Assembly (NCBI GenBank): GCA_945952175.1
Contig: CAMFHW010000118.1
Coordinates: 1-9,853, forward strand
Source: an uncultured Phenylobacterium sp.
GTDB taxonomy: Bacteria; Pseudomonadota; Alphaproteobacteria; Caulobacterales; Caulobacteraceae
Direction of reading: 5' to 3'
Length of the DNA stretch: 9,853 nucleotides
A program made the translations under genes and the position numbers. The notes beneath the pieces are model-generated. The model had not been told where the DNA came from. It did no database searches and saw only the letters and a program-made list of their open reading frames with translations. Positions 1-7,509 of the stretch are shown here, piece after piece. Numbering within the stretch: the first letter of the stretch is position 1; each line of letters begins with the position of its first letter.

Positions 1-121
1 GGCCGGGCCGCGGGCAAATTCTCGTGAATCCGGATCCCTCGCCGGGTCCCCAGCCCTTGTCATTCGACCGGCGCGGCCGCCGCGGCCGGACGCTTTCCTC
101 TGTCCGCGTCAGGAGCACCGC

Positions 122-1186
122 ATGCGCATCGCCCAGGTCACGCCGCTGTACGAAGCCGTTCCGCCTCGCTTCTACGGCGGCACCGAGCGGGTGGTGGCGC
201 ACCTGACCGACGCCCTGGTGGATCTCGGCCACGAGGTGACCTTGTTCGCCAGCGCCGACGCGCGCACCCGCGCCCGGCTCGCCCCGGTGCGCGACGAGGC
301 GATCCGCCTGGACCCGGCGCCGCTGAAGTCCGATCTCGCCGCCCACATGTCGCAGCTCGCCGAGGTGCGGCGGCGCGCCCGCGAGTTCGACGTGATCCAC
401 TTCCACACCGACATGATCCATTTCCCCTTCTTCGAGGATATGGCCGGCCGCACCCTGACGACCCTGCATGGCCGCCTCGACCTGAAGGACCTCGATGGGG
501 TCTATGCCCGCTGGCCGCAGTTCCCGCTGGTCTCGATCAGCGACGACCAGCGTCGTCCGCTGGCGACCGCCAACTGGGCCGGCACCGTCCACCACGGGAT
601 GGCGTCGGACCTCTACCGCTTCCATCCCCGAAGCGACGGCTATCTCGCCTTTCTCGGCCGCATCTCGCCGGAGAAACGGCCGGACCGCGCCATCGCCATC
701 GCCGCTCGCCTGGGCCGGCGGCTGAAGATCGCGGCGAAGATCGACGCCGCCGACCGCGCCTACTACCACGAGAAGATCGAGCCCCTGATCGCCGGCCAGC
801 CCCTGGTCGAGTTCATCGGCGAGATCGGCGACGATGAGAAATCGGCGTTCCTGGGCGGCGCCGACGCCCTGCTGTTCCCCATCGACTGGCCCGAGCCCTT
901 CGGCCTGGTGATGATCGAGGCCATGGCCTGCGGCACGCCGGTCGTCGCCTATGAGTGCGGCTCGGTGCCCGAGGTCATCGAAGACGGCGTGACCGGCTTC
1001 ATCGTCCGCAACGAGGACCAGGCCGTCCAGGCCGTGCGCCAGGTCGATCGGCTGGACCGCGCCCGGGTGCGCGCCCGGTTCGAGACCCGCTTCTCCTCCA
1101 CCGCCATGGCTCGGCGGTACCTGGCGCTTTATGATCGGCGGCGCGCCTCCGCGCCCGCGGATGCGCCCATCGCCGTCAGCGCCTGA
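122..1186 (+). CDS. GT4 family glycosyltransferase, substrate unknown
   Basis: Predicted cytoplasmic retaining glycosyltransferase of family GT4 (GT-B fold, two Rossmann domains), 354 aa, a normal length. The N-terminal acceptor domain (about 1-165) has the YGGTERVV loop at 18-25 and HFHTD at 93-97. The C-terminal nucleotide-sugar domain (about 172-335) begins with FLGRISPEKRP (177-187), whose Arg180 and Lys185 are the usual phosphate-contacting basic residues. It contains the E-x7-E motif of GT4 (Glu258 and Glu266) and GTPVVAYECGSVPEVI (271-286). There is no signal peptide or membrane segment. The ATG at 122 is preceded by AGGAG (111-115) with 6-nt spacing. It is the first gene of the cluster, ending 8 bp before the debranching-enzyme gene. 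Because its neighbours act on alpha-glucans and trehalose, an alpha-glucan or glucosyl product is plausible, but donor and acceptor cannot be read from the sequence. It lacks the KTGGL start typical of glycogen synthase GlgA. The family call is secure; the substrate is open. Confidence 0.93.
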   Translation: MRIAQVTPLYEAVPPRFYGGTERVVAHLTDALVDLGHEVTLFASADARTRARLAPVRDEAIRLDPAPLKSDLAAHMSQLAEVRRRAREFDVIHFHTDMIHFPFFEDMAGRTLTTLHGRLDLKDLDGVYARWPQFPLVSISDDQRRPLATANWAGTVHHGMASDLYRFHPRSDGYLAFLGRISPEKRPDRAIAIAARLGRRLKIAAKIDAADRAYYHEKIEPLIAGQPLVEFIGEIGDDEKSAFLGGADALLFPIDWPEPFGLVMIEAMACGTPVVAYECGSVPEVIEDGVTGFIVRNEDQAVQAVRQVDRLDRARVRARFETRFSSTAMARRYLALYDRRRASAPADAPIAVSA

Positions 1187-1194
1187 GGACCAGC

Positions 1195-3342
1195 ATGGAC
1201 GACCTGGCGCCCGCGCCGGAAGCCGTGGTCGAACCCGGCGAGATCCACGAGCCGCGTGTCCCGCATCGCCTGCATGCGCTGAAGGACCGCGACACCTTCG
1301 TGGTCTGCGACGACTATGGCGACGTCCTGGGGGCCGGCGACGGCCTGTTCCACAACGACACCCGCATCCTGTCGTGCTTCCGCCTGTTGCTGGGGAACAA
1401 GCCGCCCAGCCTGCTCTCGGCGGCGATCTCGCAGGACAACGTGTTCTTCACCTTCCACGGTGCGAACCAGGCCCTGCCCTATCCCGGCGGCCCGGTCGGC
1501 CCACCCGGGGTCCTGCACGTCGAACGCAAGCGTTTCCTGTGGGAAGAGCGGCTCTATGAGCGGATCACCTGCACCAACTACAGCCGCGACGTGGTGATCC
1601 TGCCGCTGGCCATGGAGTTCGGCGCCGACTTCCACGACATGTTCGAGGTGCGCGGGATGAAGCGCGCGCGGCGCGGCTTCCAGCAGCGGCCGCAGCTCGA
1701 CGGCCGCAGCGTGCGCTTCGTCTACGAAGGTCTCGACAAGGTCGAGCGGACCAGCATCATCGCCTTCTCCGACCCGCCGGCCCGTCTTTCCGCCGGACGC
1801 GCCGAGTTCATGTACGCCCTGCAGGCCGAAGGCCGGCTGGAGCTCTACATCGAGATCGGGGCCCATGACGGCGCCATCCCGAGCCGCGAGCGCTTCCGGG
1901 CCGCGGCTGCCCGCGCCCGCTGGGACATGCGCGCCCGCCGCCGCCACGGCGCGCGGATCAAGAGTTCGGGCCGGCTGTTCAACGACTGGCTGGAGAAGTC
2001 GCGCGCCGACCTCGCCCTGCTCACCACGCGCATGGAGACCGGCCCCTATCCCTATGCCGGCATCCCCTGGTTCTCGACCGCCTTCGGCCGCGACGCCATC
2101 ATCACCGCCTGGCAGATCCTGTGGTTCGACCCATCCCTGGCCAAGGGCGTCCTGACCTATCTCGCCGCCCACCAGGCGCAGGAGATCTCCACCTTCCGCG
2201 ACTCCGCGCCGGGCAAGATCATGCACGAGACCCGACGCGGCGAGATGCCCGCCCTCGGCGAGGTGCCGTTCGGCCGCTATTACGTCGGCGTCGACACCAC
2301 CCCGCTGTTCGTGGCCCTGGCCGGCGCCTATGCCGAGCGCACTGGCGACCACCAGCTGATCGAGGACCTCTGGCCGGCCCTGGAAGGCGCGATGGGCTGG
2401 ATCGAGCATTTCGGCGACACCAATGGCGACGGCCTGATCGACTACGCCCGTGGCGAAAAGAGCGGCCTGGCCAACCAGGGCTGGAAGGACAGCCAGGACA
2501 GCGTCTTCCACAAGGATGGCCGCTTCCCGAACGGCCCCATCGCGCTGGTCGAGGTGCAGGGCTACGCCTTCCTCGCCTACCAGGCCATGAGCCGCTTCGC
2601 CGCGCGGCGCGACGACGATGAGGCCGCGCGCCGCTGGGCCGGCCGCGCCGAGCATGTCCGCCGCGAGGTGGAGGCCCGGTTCTGGATGGACGAACACGAC
2701 TATTACGGCATCGCCGTCGACGGCGCCGGTGAGCTCTGCCGGGTGAAGAGCTCCAATCCGGGCCACCTGCTGTTCGCCGGCCTGCCGTCCAAGGGCCGCG
2801 CCCGCCAGGTCGCCAACCGCCTGATGTCGGCCGCCTTCGACACCGGCTGGGGCCTGCGCACGCTCGCCGACGGCGAGGCCCGCTACAATCCGATGAGCTA
2901 TCACAACGGCTCGGTCTGGCCGCACGACACCGCCCTCTGCGCCCTCGGCCTCTCGCGCTATGGCGAACGCGACGGGGTGGTCAGCCTGCTGTCCGGCCTG
3001 TTCGAGACCGCGTCCAATCTCGACATGCGGCTTCCGGAACTGTTCTGCGGCTTTCCGCGCGCGCCGGGCGAGCCGCCCGTGGCCTATCCGGTCGCCTGCC
3101 TGCCCCAGGCCTGGGCGGCCGGGGCGGTGTTCATGCTGCTGCAGGCGGTGCTGGGGATCAGCGTCGACGGCGAGCGGGGCGAGATCGAGATCTGGGACCC
3201 GCACCTGCCCATCGGCATCGACCGGCTGTGGGTCCAGGGCCTGCGGGTCGGCGAGGAGCGGGTCGACCTCTGCTTCGAGCGGCTCGGCGGCCGCGTGGCG
3301 GTGCATTGCAGCGGCGGCGGCGTGCCGATCCGCCTAAGGTAG
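1195..3342 (+). CDS. Amylo-alpha-1,6-glucosidase (GH133, glycogen debranching type)
   Basis: Predicted to hydrolyse alpha-1,6-glucosidic branch linkages in glycogen or other alpha-glucans, matching the C-terminal half of eukaryotic debranching enzyme. At 715 aa it has the usual size for bacterial members. Residues about 32-225 form the beta-rich N-terminal domain (GDE_N_bis type), with FHNDTRILS at 52-60. Residues about 260-655 form the (alpha/alpha)6-barrel catalytic domain. Conserved blocks there are PWFSTAFGRDAIIT (291-304), GDTNGDGLIDYA (407-418), GWKDSQDSV (429-437, Asp432 a likely general acid), YNPMSYHNGSVWPHDTA (564-580) and MRLPELFCGFPR (611-622, Glu615 a candidate base). The catalytic roles are inferred from the motifs. 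The start is supported by GAGGA (1185-1189), which overlaps the stop codon of the upstream GT4 gene, so the two are probably translationally linked. No signal peptide is seen, so it likely acts on cytoplasmic glucan. A more specific substrate cannot be assigned. Confidence 0.93.
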   Translation: MDDLAPAPEAVVEPGEIHEPRVPHRLHALKDRDTFVVCDDYGDVLGAGDGLFHNDTRILSCFRLLLGNKPPSLLSAAISQDNVFFTFHGANQALPYPGGPVGPPGVLHVERKRFLWEERLYERITCTNYSRDVVILPLAMEFGADFHDMFEVRGMKRARRGFQQRPQLDGRSVRFVYEGLDKVERTSIIAFSDPPARLSAGRAEFMYALQAEGRLELYIEIGAHDGAIPSRERFRAAAARARWDMRARRRHGARIKSSGRLFNDWLEKSRADLALLTTRMETGPYPYAGIPWFSTAFGRDAIITAWQILWFDPSLAKGVLTYLAAHQAQEISTFRDSAPGKIMHETRRGEMPALGEVPFGRYYVGVDTTPLFVALAGAYAERTGDHQLIEDLWPALEGAMGWIEHFGDTNGDGLIDYARGEKSGLANQGWKDSQDSVFHKDGRFPNGPIALVEVQGYAFLAYQAMSRFAARRDDDEAARRWAGRAEHVRREVEARFWMDEHDYYGIAVDGAGELCRVKSSNPGHLLFAGLPSKGRARQVANRLMSAAFDTGWGLRTLADGEARYNPMSYHNGSVWPHDTALCALGLSRYGERDGVVSLLSGLFETASNLDMRLPELFCGFPRAPGEPPVAYPVACLPQAWAAGAVFMLLQAVLGISVDGERGEIEIWDPHLPIGIDRLWVQGLRVGEERVDLCFERLGGRVAVHCSGGGVPIRLR

Positions 3343-3381
3343 CTCCGCCCTCCCGATTCCCCTGACCTCCCCAGCCCGGCG

Positions 3382-5166
3382 ATGACCTCGAGCCTCGACC
3401 TCTTCCCTATCGGCAACTGCGCCGCCAGCGCCCTGATCGACCGCACCGGACGCTTCGTCTGGTCGTGCTTTCCGAGGGTCGATGGCGACCCGGCCTTCTC
3501 CGCCCTGCTGGGCGGCGACGAGGCCGAGCGCGGCTGGTGGTCGGTCGAGGTCGACGACCTCGCCTCGGTCCGCCAGACCTATCTGCGCAACACGCCCATC
3601 CTCTGCACGGAGCTGACCGACAAGTCCGGCGCGGTCGCCCAGGTGATCGACTTCGCCCCGCGCTACCGCCAGTTCGGCCGCGTCTACCGGCCCATGGCCT
3701 TCTTCCGCATCGTGCGGCCGATCTCCGGCGCGCCGCAGATCCGCATCCGCATGCGGCCGACCGCCAACTGGGGCGAGGCGCCGGCGGCCGTCACCACCGG
3801 CTCGAACCACCTGCGCTATGTGGGCGGCGAGACGACCCTTCGCCTGACCACCGACGCCCCGGTCGGCCACATCGCCGACGAGCGGCTGTTTCGTCTGGAA
3901 GAGCCTCTGGCCATGTTCCTCGGCCCCGACGAGGGGTTCGACGCCGACCTCGCCGCCACCGCCGAGCGCATGCTGCACGAGACCCAGGCCTATTGGCGCG
4001 GCTGGGTGCGCACCCTGTCGGTGCCGCTGGAATGGCAGGAGGCGGTGATCCGCGCCGCCATCACGCTGAAGCTGTGCGCCCACGAGGAGACCGGCGCCAT
4101 CGTCGCGGCTCTGACCACCTCGATCCCCGAGCACGCCGAGAGCGGCCGCAACTGGGACTATCGCTACTGCTGGCTCCGCGACGCCTACTACGTGGTCCAG
4201 GCGCTGAACCGTCTGGGCGCCGCCGACATGCTGGAAAACTACTTCGTCTATCTCCGCAACCTGATCGACCGGTCCAAGGGTGGCCACGTCCAGCCGCTCT
4301 ACGGCGTGGGCCTGGAGCCCGCCCTCATCGAGCGCTTCGCCGAGGCCCTGCCCGGCTATCGCGGCATGGGGCCCGTGCGGGTCGGCAACCAGGCGCACGA
4401 GCACCTGCAGCACGACGTCTACGGCCAGATCATCCTGTCCTCGGTCCAGGCCTTCTTCGACGAGCGCCTGCTGCGTCCGGCCACGGTCGAGGACTTCCGC
4501 GCCCTGGAGCCGATCGGCGAGCGGGCCTTCGCCCTGCACGACCAGCCCGACGCCAGCCTCTGGGAGTTCCGCGGCCGGGAGGCCGTGCACACCTATTCCT
4601 CGGTGATGTGCTGGGCGGCCTGCGACCGGCTGGGCAACGCCGCCGCCAAGCTCGGCCTCCTGGAGCGCGCCGATTTCTGGAACGGCCGCGCCGCCCAGGT
4701 CCGCGCCGTCATCGAGACCCGCGCCTGGAACCCGGACCTCGGCCGCTTCGCCGCCACCTTCGGGGGCGACGAGTTGGACGCCAGCCTGCTGCAGCTGGTC
4801 GACGTCCGCTTCCTGCCGCCCGACGACCCCCGCATCCAGGCGACCCTGGCGGCGGTCGAGAAGGGCCTGCGCCGCGGCCCCTACATGCTGCGCTACGCCA
4901 TCCCCGACGACTTCGGCGAGCCCAAGACGGCCTTCAACATCTGCACCTTCTGGCTGATCGAGGTGCTGCACCTCTCCGGCCGCACCGACGAGGCCCGCCA
5001 GTTGTTCGAGGAGATGCTGGGCCGCCGCACGACCGCCGGCCTGCTGTCGGAGGACATCACCCTCGACGGCGCCGAACTCTGGGGCAACTACCCGCAGACC
5101 TATTCCCTGGTCGGCCTGATCAACTGCGCCCACCTCCTGTCCAGGCCCTGGTCCAGCGTCCGATAA
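3382..5166 (+). CDS. Glycoside hydrolase family 15 (trehalase/glucoamylase-like)
   Basis: Predicted exo-acting inverting alpha-glucosidase of family GH15, 594 aa, a typical length. Residues about 4-205 form the N-terminal beta-sandwich domain seen in bacterial GH15 trehalases (starting SLDLFPIGNCAASALID, then GRFVWSCFPRVDGDPAFS). Residues about 215-590 form the (alpha/alpha)6 barrel. Signature blocks are GRNWDYRYCWLRDA (255-268), NQAHEHLQHDVYGQI (336-350), SLWEFRGRE (392-400, Glu395 the likely general acid) and LLSEDI (554-559, Glu557 the likely base), then GNYPQTYSLVGLI (568-580). Members with this architecture include actinobacterial trehalases as well as glucoamylase-like and isomaltose-acting enzymes, so the substrate (trehalose, maltodextrin or isomalto-oligosaccharide) is unresolved. 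No signal peptide is visible, so it is probably cytoplasmic. The gene starts 39 bp after the debranching-enzyme gene. The 5' leader is pyrimidine-rich and has no clear Shine-Dalgarno, but the N-terminus matches the family at this ATG. Confidence 0.92.
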   Translation: MTSSLDLFPIGNCAASALIDRTGRFVWSCFPRVDGDPAFSALLGGDEAERGWWSVEVDDLASVRQTYLRNTPILCTELTDKSGAVAQVIDFAPRYRQFGRVYRPMAFFRIVRPISGAPQIRIRMRPTANWGEAPAAVTTGSNHLRYVGGETTLRLTTDAPVGHIADERLFRLEEPLAMFLGPDEGFDADLAATAERMLHETQAYWRGWVRTLSVPLEWQEAVIRAAITLKLCAHEETGAIVAALTTSIPEHAESGRNWDYRYCWLRDAYYVVQALNRLGAADMLENYFVYLRNLIDRSKGGHVQPLYGVGLEPALIERFAEALPGYRGMGPVRVGNQAHEHLQHDVYGQIILSSVQAFFDERLLRPATVEDFRALEPIGERAFALHDQPDASLWEFRGREAVHTYSSVMCWAACDRLGNAAAKLGLLERADFWNGRAAQVRAVIETRAWNPDLGRFAATFGGDELDASLLQLVDVRFLPPDDPRIQATLAAVEKGLRRGPYMLRYAIPDDFGEPKTAFNICTFWLIEVLHLSGRTDEARQLFEEMLGRRTTAGLLSEDITLDGAELWGNYPQTYSLVGLINCAHLLSRPWSSVR

Positions 5167-5204
5167 GGGCGCGCGGGGCCAGGCCATCACCAACTTGCGA
5201 ACAC

Positions 5205-5225
5205 GCGCCTGGATCGAACAGGCGC
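5205..5225. repeat. 7-bp perfect inverted repeat between GH15 and otsB
   Basis: GCGCCTG (5205-5211) and CAGGCGC (5219-5225) are perfect reverse complements around a 7-nt loop. The repeat lies 38 bp after the GH15 stop. No T-run follows it, so an intrinsic terminator is not well supported; it could be an attenuating or RNA-stabilising hairpin, or an operator. It overlaps the putative -35 element of the candidate otsBA promoter. In the same stretch the hexamer CGAACA occurs at 5198-5203 and 5215-5220, and its complement TGTTCG at 5237-5242. Confidence 0.45.
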
Positions 5226-5236
5226 ACACAGGCGTT
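5211..5236 (+). promoter_or_regulatory. Candidate EcfG-type (general stress sigma) promoter for otsBA
   Basis: GGATC (5211-5215), a 17-nt spacer and CGTT (5233-5236) resemble the alphaproteobacterial EcfG consensus GGAAC-N16/17-CGTT, with one mismatch in the -35 element. The -10 element ends 25 nt before the otsB ATG, which would leave a leader of roughly 16-19 nt containing the GAGGT ribosome-binding site (5253-5257). Trehalose synthesis genes are known members of the general stress regulon in several alphaproteobacteria, for example RpoE2-dependent otsA in Sinorhizobium meliloti. The match is short and imperfect in GC-rich DNA, so it remains a hypothesis. Confidence 0.35.
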
Positions 5237-5261
5237 TGTTCGGCTCGTGGGCGAGGTAGTC

Positions 5262-6008
5262 ATGAGCTTGGCGGCGTTGAACCCCGGCCGGGAACCCCCG
5301 GTCCTGGACCTATCGGATGCGGCCCTGTTCCTCGACCTGGACGGGACCCTGGCCCCGATCGTCTCGCGGCCTGACGAGGTCGGGCCCGATCCCCGGCGCA
5401 CGGGGCTTCTGGAGCGCCTGCGTCGCGCTCTGGACGGCCGCCTGGCCATCGTCAGCGGGCGCACCCTCGGCGATCTCGACCGCATCCTCGAAGGCCGCGT
5501 TCCGGCGCTGGCCGCCGTCCACGGCCTGGCCCGCCGCGACGCTCGCGGCGAACTCGCCTCCACCCCGCCCCATCCGGGCCTGAACGCCGCCGTCGCCGGC
5601 CTGCGGGCGTTCGCGGGCGCTCACCCCGGCCTGCTGGTGGAGGACAAGGGCCTCAGCGTCGCCCTGCACTATCGCCTGGCGCCCCATCTCGCGCGCGAAG
5701 CCCGCGCGGAGACCACCCGCCTGGCCCAGGATTGCGGCCTCGTCCTGCAGCCCGGCGACATGGTCATGGAGCTGCGCACGCCCGGCGCCGGCAAGGGCGA
5801 CAGCGTCCGCGCCTTCATGGCCGAGCGCCCCTTCCTGGGCGCGATCCCGGTCTTCATGGGCGACGACCTGACCGACGAGGCCGGCTTCGAGGCCGCCGAC
5901 GCCCTCGGCGGCTTCGGCGTCCTGATCGGCCCGCGCCGCGACACCGTCGCCCGCTTCCGCCTGCCCGACGTCGAGGCGGCGCTGGCCTGGCTGGAGCAGG
6001 CGCGATGA
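5262..6008 (+). CDS. otsB: Trehalose-6-phosphate phosphatase
   Basis: Dephosphorylates trehalose-6-phosphate to trehalose, the second step of the OtsA-OtsB pathway, in the cytoplasm. The 248-aa protein is a normal-length HAD-superfamily phosphatase of the OtsB family. Motif I is FLDLDGTLAPIV (23-34), with Asp25 the nucleophile and Asp27 the acid/base. Motif II is VSGRT (64-68, Ser65). The cap-domain block typical of this family is VEDKGLSVALHYR (126-138). The motif III lysine is Lys178 in GKGDSV, and motif IV is GDDLTDE (200-206). The chosen ATG lies 13 codons ahead of the conserved VLDLSDAALFLDLDG region and follows GAGGT (5253-5257) with 4-nt spacing. The frame stays open far upstream through the GH15 gene, but only as a shadow. 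A GTG at 5247 is in frame as an alternative start. The stop overlaps the otsA start by 4 bp, indicating coupled translation. A 95-bp gap with regulatory-looking sequence precedes the gene. Confidence 0.95.
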   Translation: MSLAALNPGREPPVLDLSDAALFLDLDGTLAPIVSRPDEVGPDPRRTGLLERLRRALDGRLAIVSGRTLGDLDRILEGRVPALAAVHGLARRDARGELASTPPHPGLNAAVAGLRAFAGAHPGLLVEDKGLSVALHYRLAPHLAREARAETTRLAQDCGLVLQPGDMVMELRTPGAGKGDSVRAFMAERPFLGAIPVFMGDDLTDEAGFEAADALGGFGVLIGPRRDTVARFRLPDVEAALAWLEQAR

Positions 6009-7498
6009 GCCGGCTGATCGTCGTCTCCAACCGGGTCAACCCGCCCACCGCGCGCGGTGACGAGACCGTCGGCGGCCTGGCCATGGCCCTGTCCGCGGCG
6101 CTTCGCCAGTATTCCGGCCTCTGGTTCGGCTGGAGCGGACGCACCGCGCCGGAATTCACCGGCCAGCTCAGCCTCGAGCAGCACGACGGCGTCACCGTCG
6201 CCACCGTCGACCTCGAAGAGGCCGACCTGCAGGAATATTACAACGGCTACGCCAACAAGACGCTGTGGCCGCTGTTCCACTACCGCCAGGACCTGACGGC
6301 CTACGACCGCACCTTCGACGCGGGCTACCAGCGGGTGAACCGCCGCTTCGCCGAGACGCTCGCCCCGCTCATCCAGCCGGGCGACCTGATCTGGGTCCAC
6401 GACTATCACCTGATCCCGCTCGCCCGGGAGCTGCGCCGGCTCGGGGTGACGAACCGGATCGGCTTCTTCCTGCACATCCCCTGGCCGGCCCACCAGCTGA
6501 TCGTCACCCTGCCGCGCCACCGCGAACTGGTCGCGGCCCTGTTCGACTACGACCTCGTGGGCTTCCAGACCGAGGGCTTCCGCCACGCCTTCGAGGAATA
6601 TGTGCTGAGCGAGGCCGACGGCAGCGTCGATCGCCCGGGCTTCCTGCGCGCCTATGGCCGCACCATGCGCGTTGAGGCCTTCCCGATCGGCATCGACGCC
6701 GCCGACTTCACCCGCATGGTCGAGAGCCCGCGCGCCCAGCACACCTATGACGTGATGGTCGCCCATACCGTCTTCCGCCGGCTGATCGTCGGTGTCGACC
6801 GGCTCGACTATTCCAAAGGCCTCGAGGAGCGCTTCCTTGGCGTCGAGCGGTTCCTGGCGAACAATCCCGACCTGCGCCGCGAGGTCCTGATGCTGCAGGT
6901 CGCGCCGCTCTCCCGCGACGCCGTCGAGGCCTATCAGGAGATCCGCGGCCGGCTCGACGCGCTGTCGGGCCGCATCAACGGCGAATATGCCGACATCGAC
7001 CACAACCCGGTCCGCTACGTGAACAAGAACTACCGCCGCGACGAACTGGCCGGTCTCTACCGCGCCGCCAGCGTCGGCCTCGTCACCCCCATGCGCGACG
7101 GCATGAACCTGGTCGCCAAGGAGTTCGTCGCCGCCCAGGATCCCGACGATCCCGGCGTGCTGATCCTGTCGCGCTTCGCCGGCGCCGCCGACCAGCTGCG
7201 CGACGCCCTGCTGGTCAATCCGAACAGCCCCGACGAGATCGCCGAGGCCATCAAGCGCGCGCTGTCCATGGACCTGTTCGAGCGCAAGGCCCGCTGGCGC
7301 GCCATGTTCGAGAACGTGGTGCGCGAGGACGTCACCGCCTGGCGCGACGCCTTCGTCGCCGCCCTGCGCGACCCGGCAGGCGCCGTCGCCCCGGACGTCG
7401 AGCGCCCGCAGCCCGCCATCCTCGAGGTCGAGACCGAAACGCCCACGCGTCTCACCACGCGCAAGACGGCGACGCCGCGCCCGCCGGCGCGGCACTGA
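6005..7498 (+). CDS. otsA: Alpha,alpha-trehalose-phosphate synthase (UDP-forming)
   Basis: Condenses UDP-glucose with glucose-6-phosphate to trehalose-6-phosphate, the first step of trehalose synthesis. It is a GT20 enzyme with a GT-B fold, 497 aa, slightly longer than E. coli OtsA. Active-site blocks are all present: SNRVN (8-12, Arg10), the VGGLA glycine loop (22-26), W40, W88, WVHDYHL (130-136, Asp133), FFLHIPWP (154-161, His157), FPIGID (226-231), VGVDRLDYSKGL (262-273, Arg266 and Lys271) and TPMRDGMNLVAKEF (361-374, Asp365 and Glu373). These correspond to the donor- and acceptor-binding residues of the characterised E. coli enzyme. The start codon sits inside the otsB stop (ATGA), so translation depends on otsB. 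The last 35 or so residues (from about 463) are a low-complexity Pro/Thr/Arg-rich tail with no family counterpart I recognise. The gene ends just before a strong hairpin that probably closes the operon. Confidence 0.97.
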   Translation: MSRLIVVSNRVNPPTARGDETVGGLAMALSAALRQYSGLWFGWSGRTAPEFTGQLSLEQHDGVTVATVDLEEADLQEYYNGYANKTLWPLFHYRQDLTAYDRTFDAGYQRVNRRFAETLAPLIQPGDLIWVHDYHLIPLARELRRLGVTNRIGFFLHIPWPAHQLIVTLPRHRELVAALFDYDLVGFQTEGFRHAFEEYVLSEADGSVDRPGFLRAYGRTMRVEAFPIGIDAADFTRMVESPRAQHTYDVMVAHTVFRRLIVGVDRLDYSKGLEERFLGVERFLANNPDLRREVLMLQVAPLSRDAVEAYQEIRGRLDALSGRINGEYADIDHNPVRYVNKNYRRDELAGLYRAASVGLVTPMRDGMNLVAKEFVAAQDPDDPGVLILSRFAGAADQLRDALLVNPNSPDEIAEAIKRALSMDLFERKARWRAMFENVVREDVTAWRDAFVAALRDPAGAVAPDVERPQPAILEVETETPTRLTTRKTATPRPPARH

Positions 7499-7509
7499 GC
7501 CTCAGTATC

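Noticed and set aside
57..62. TTGTCA as the -35 element of a cluster promoter
   Set aside because: The bases 17 nt downstream are CCGCGG, not a plausible -10, and no EcfG-type pair is present in 1-121. The cluster promoter may lie before the window.
74..88. GC-only inverted repeat (CGGCCG / CGGCCG) upstream of the GT4 gene as a terminator or operator
   Set aside because: CGGCCG is self-complementary and expected by chance in DNA this GC-rich. The stem is 6 bp with a 3-nt loop and no T-run.
1129..3306. Long minus-strand open frame (725 codons) opposite the debranching-enzyme gene
   Set aside because: It is a shadow in high-GC DNA: stop codons are rare on the opposite strand. Its translation is low-complexity (Ala, Gly, Val, His and Asp rich) with no recognisable domain, while the plus strand encodes a full GH133 enzyme.
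3334..5229. Minus-strand open frame (631 codons) opposite the GH15 gene
   Set aside because: Same shadow effect. The translation resembles no family and the plus-strand GH15 motifs are complete.
3465..5261. Very long 5' extension of the otsB frame through the GH15 gene, suggesting a fused protein
   Set aside because: The extension is Arg/Pro/Ala-rich out-of-frame GH15 sequence. OtsB homology begins only near the ATG at 5262, which has its own ribosome-binding site.
5669..7495. Minus-strand open frame (608 codons) opposite otsB and otsA
   Set aside because: It spans the antisense of two well-defined genes and has no domain signature; it is an artefact of GC-biased third positions.
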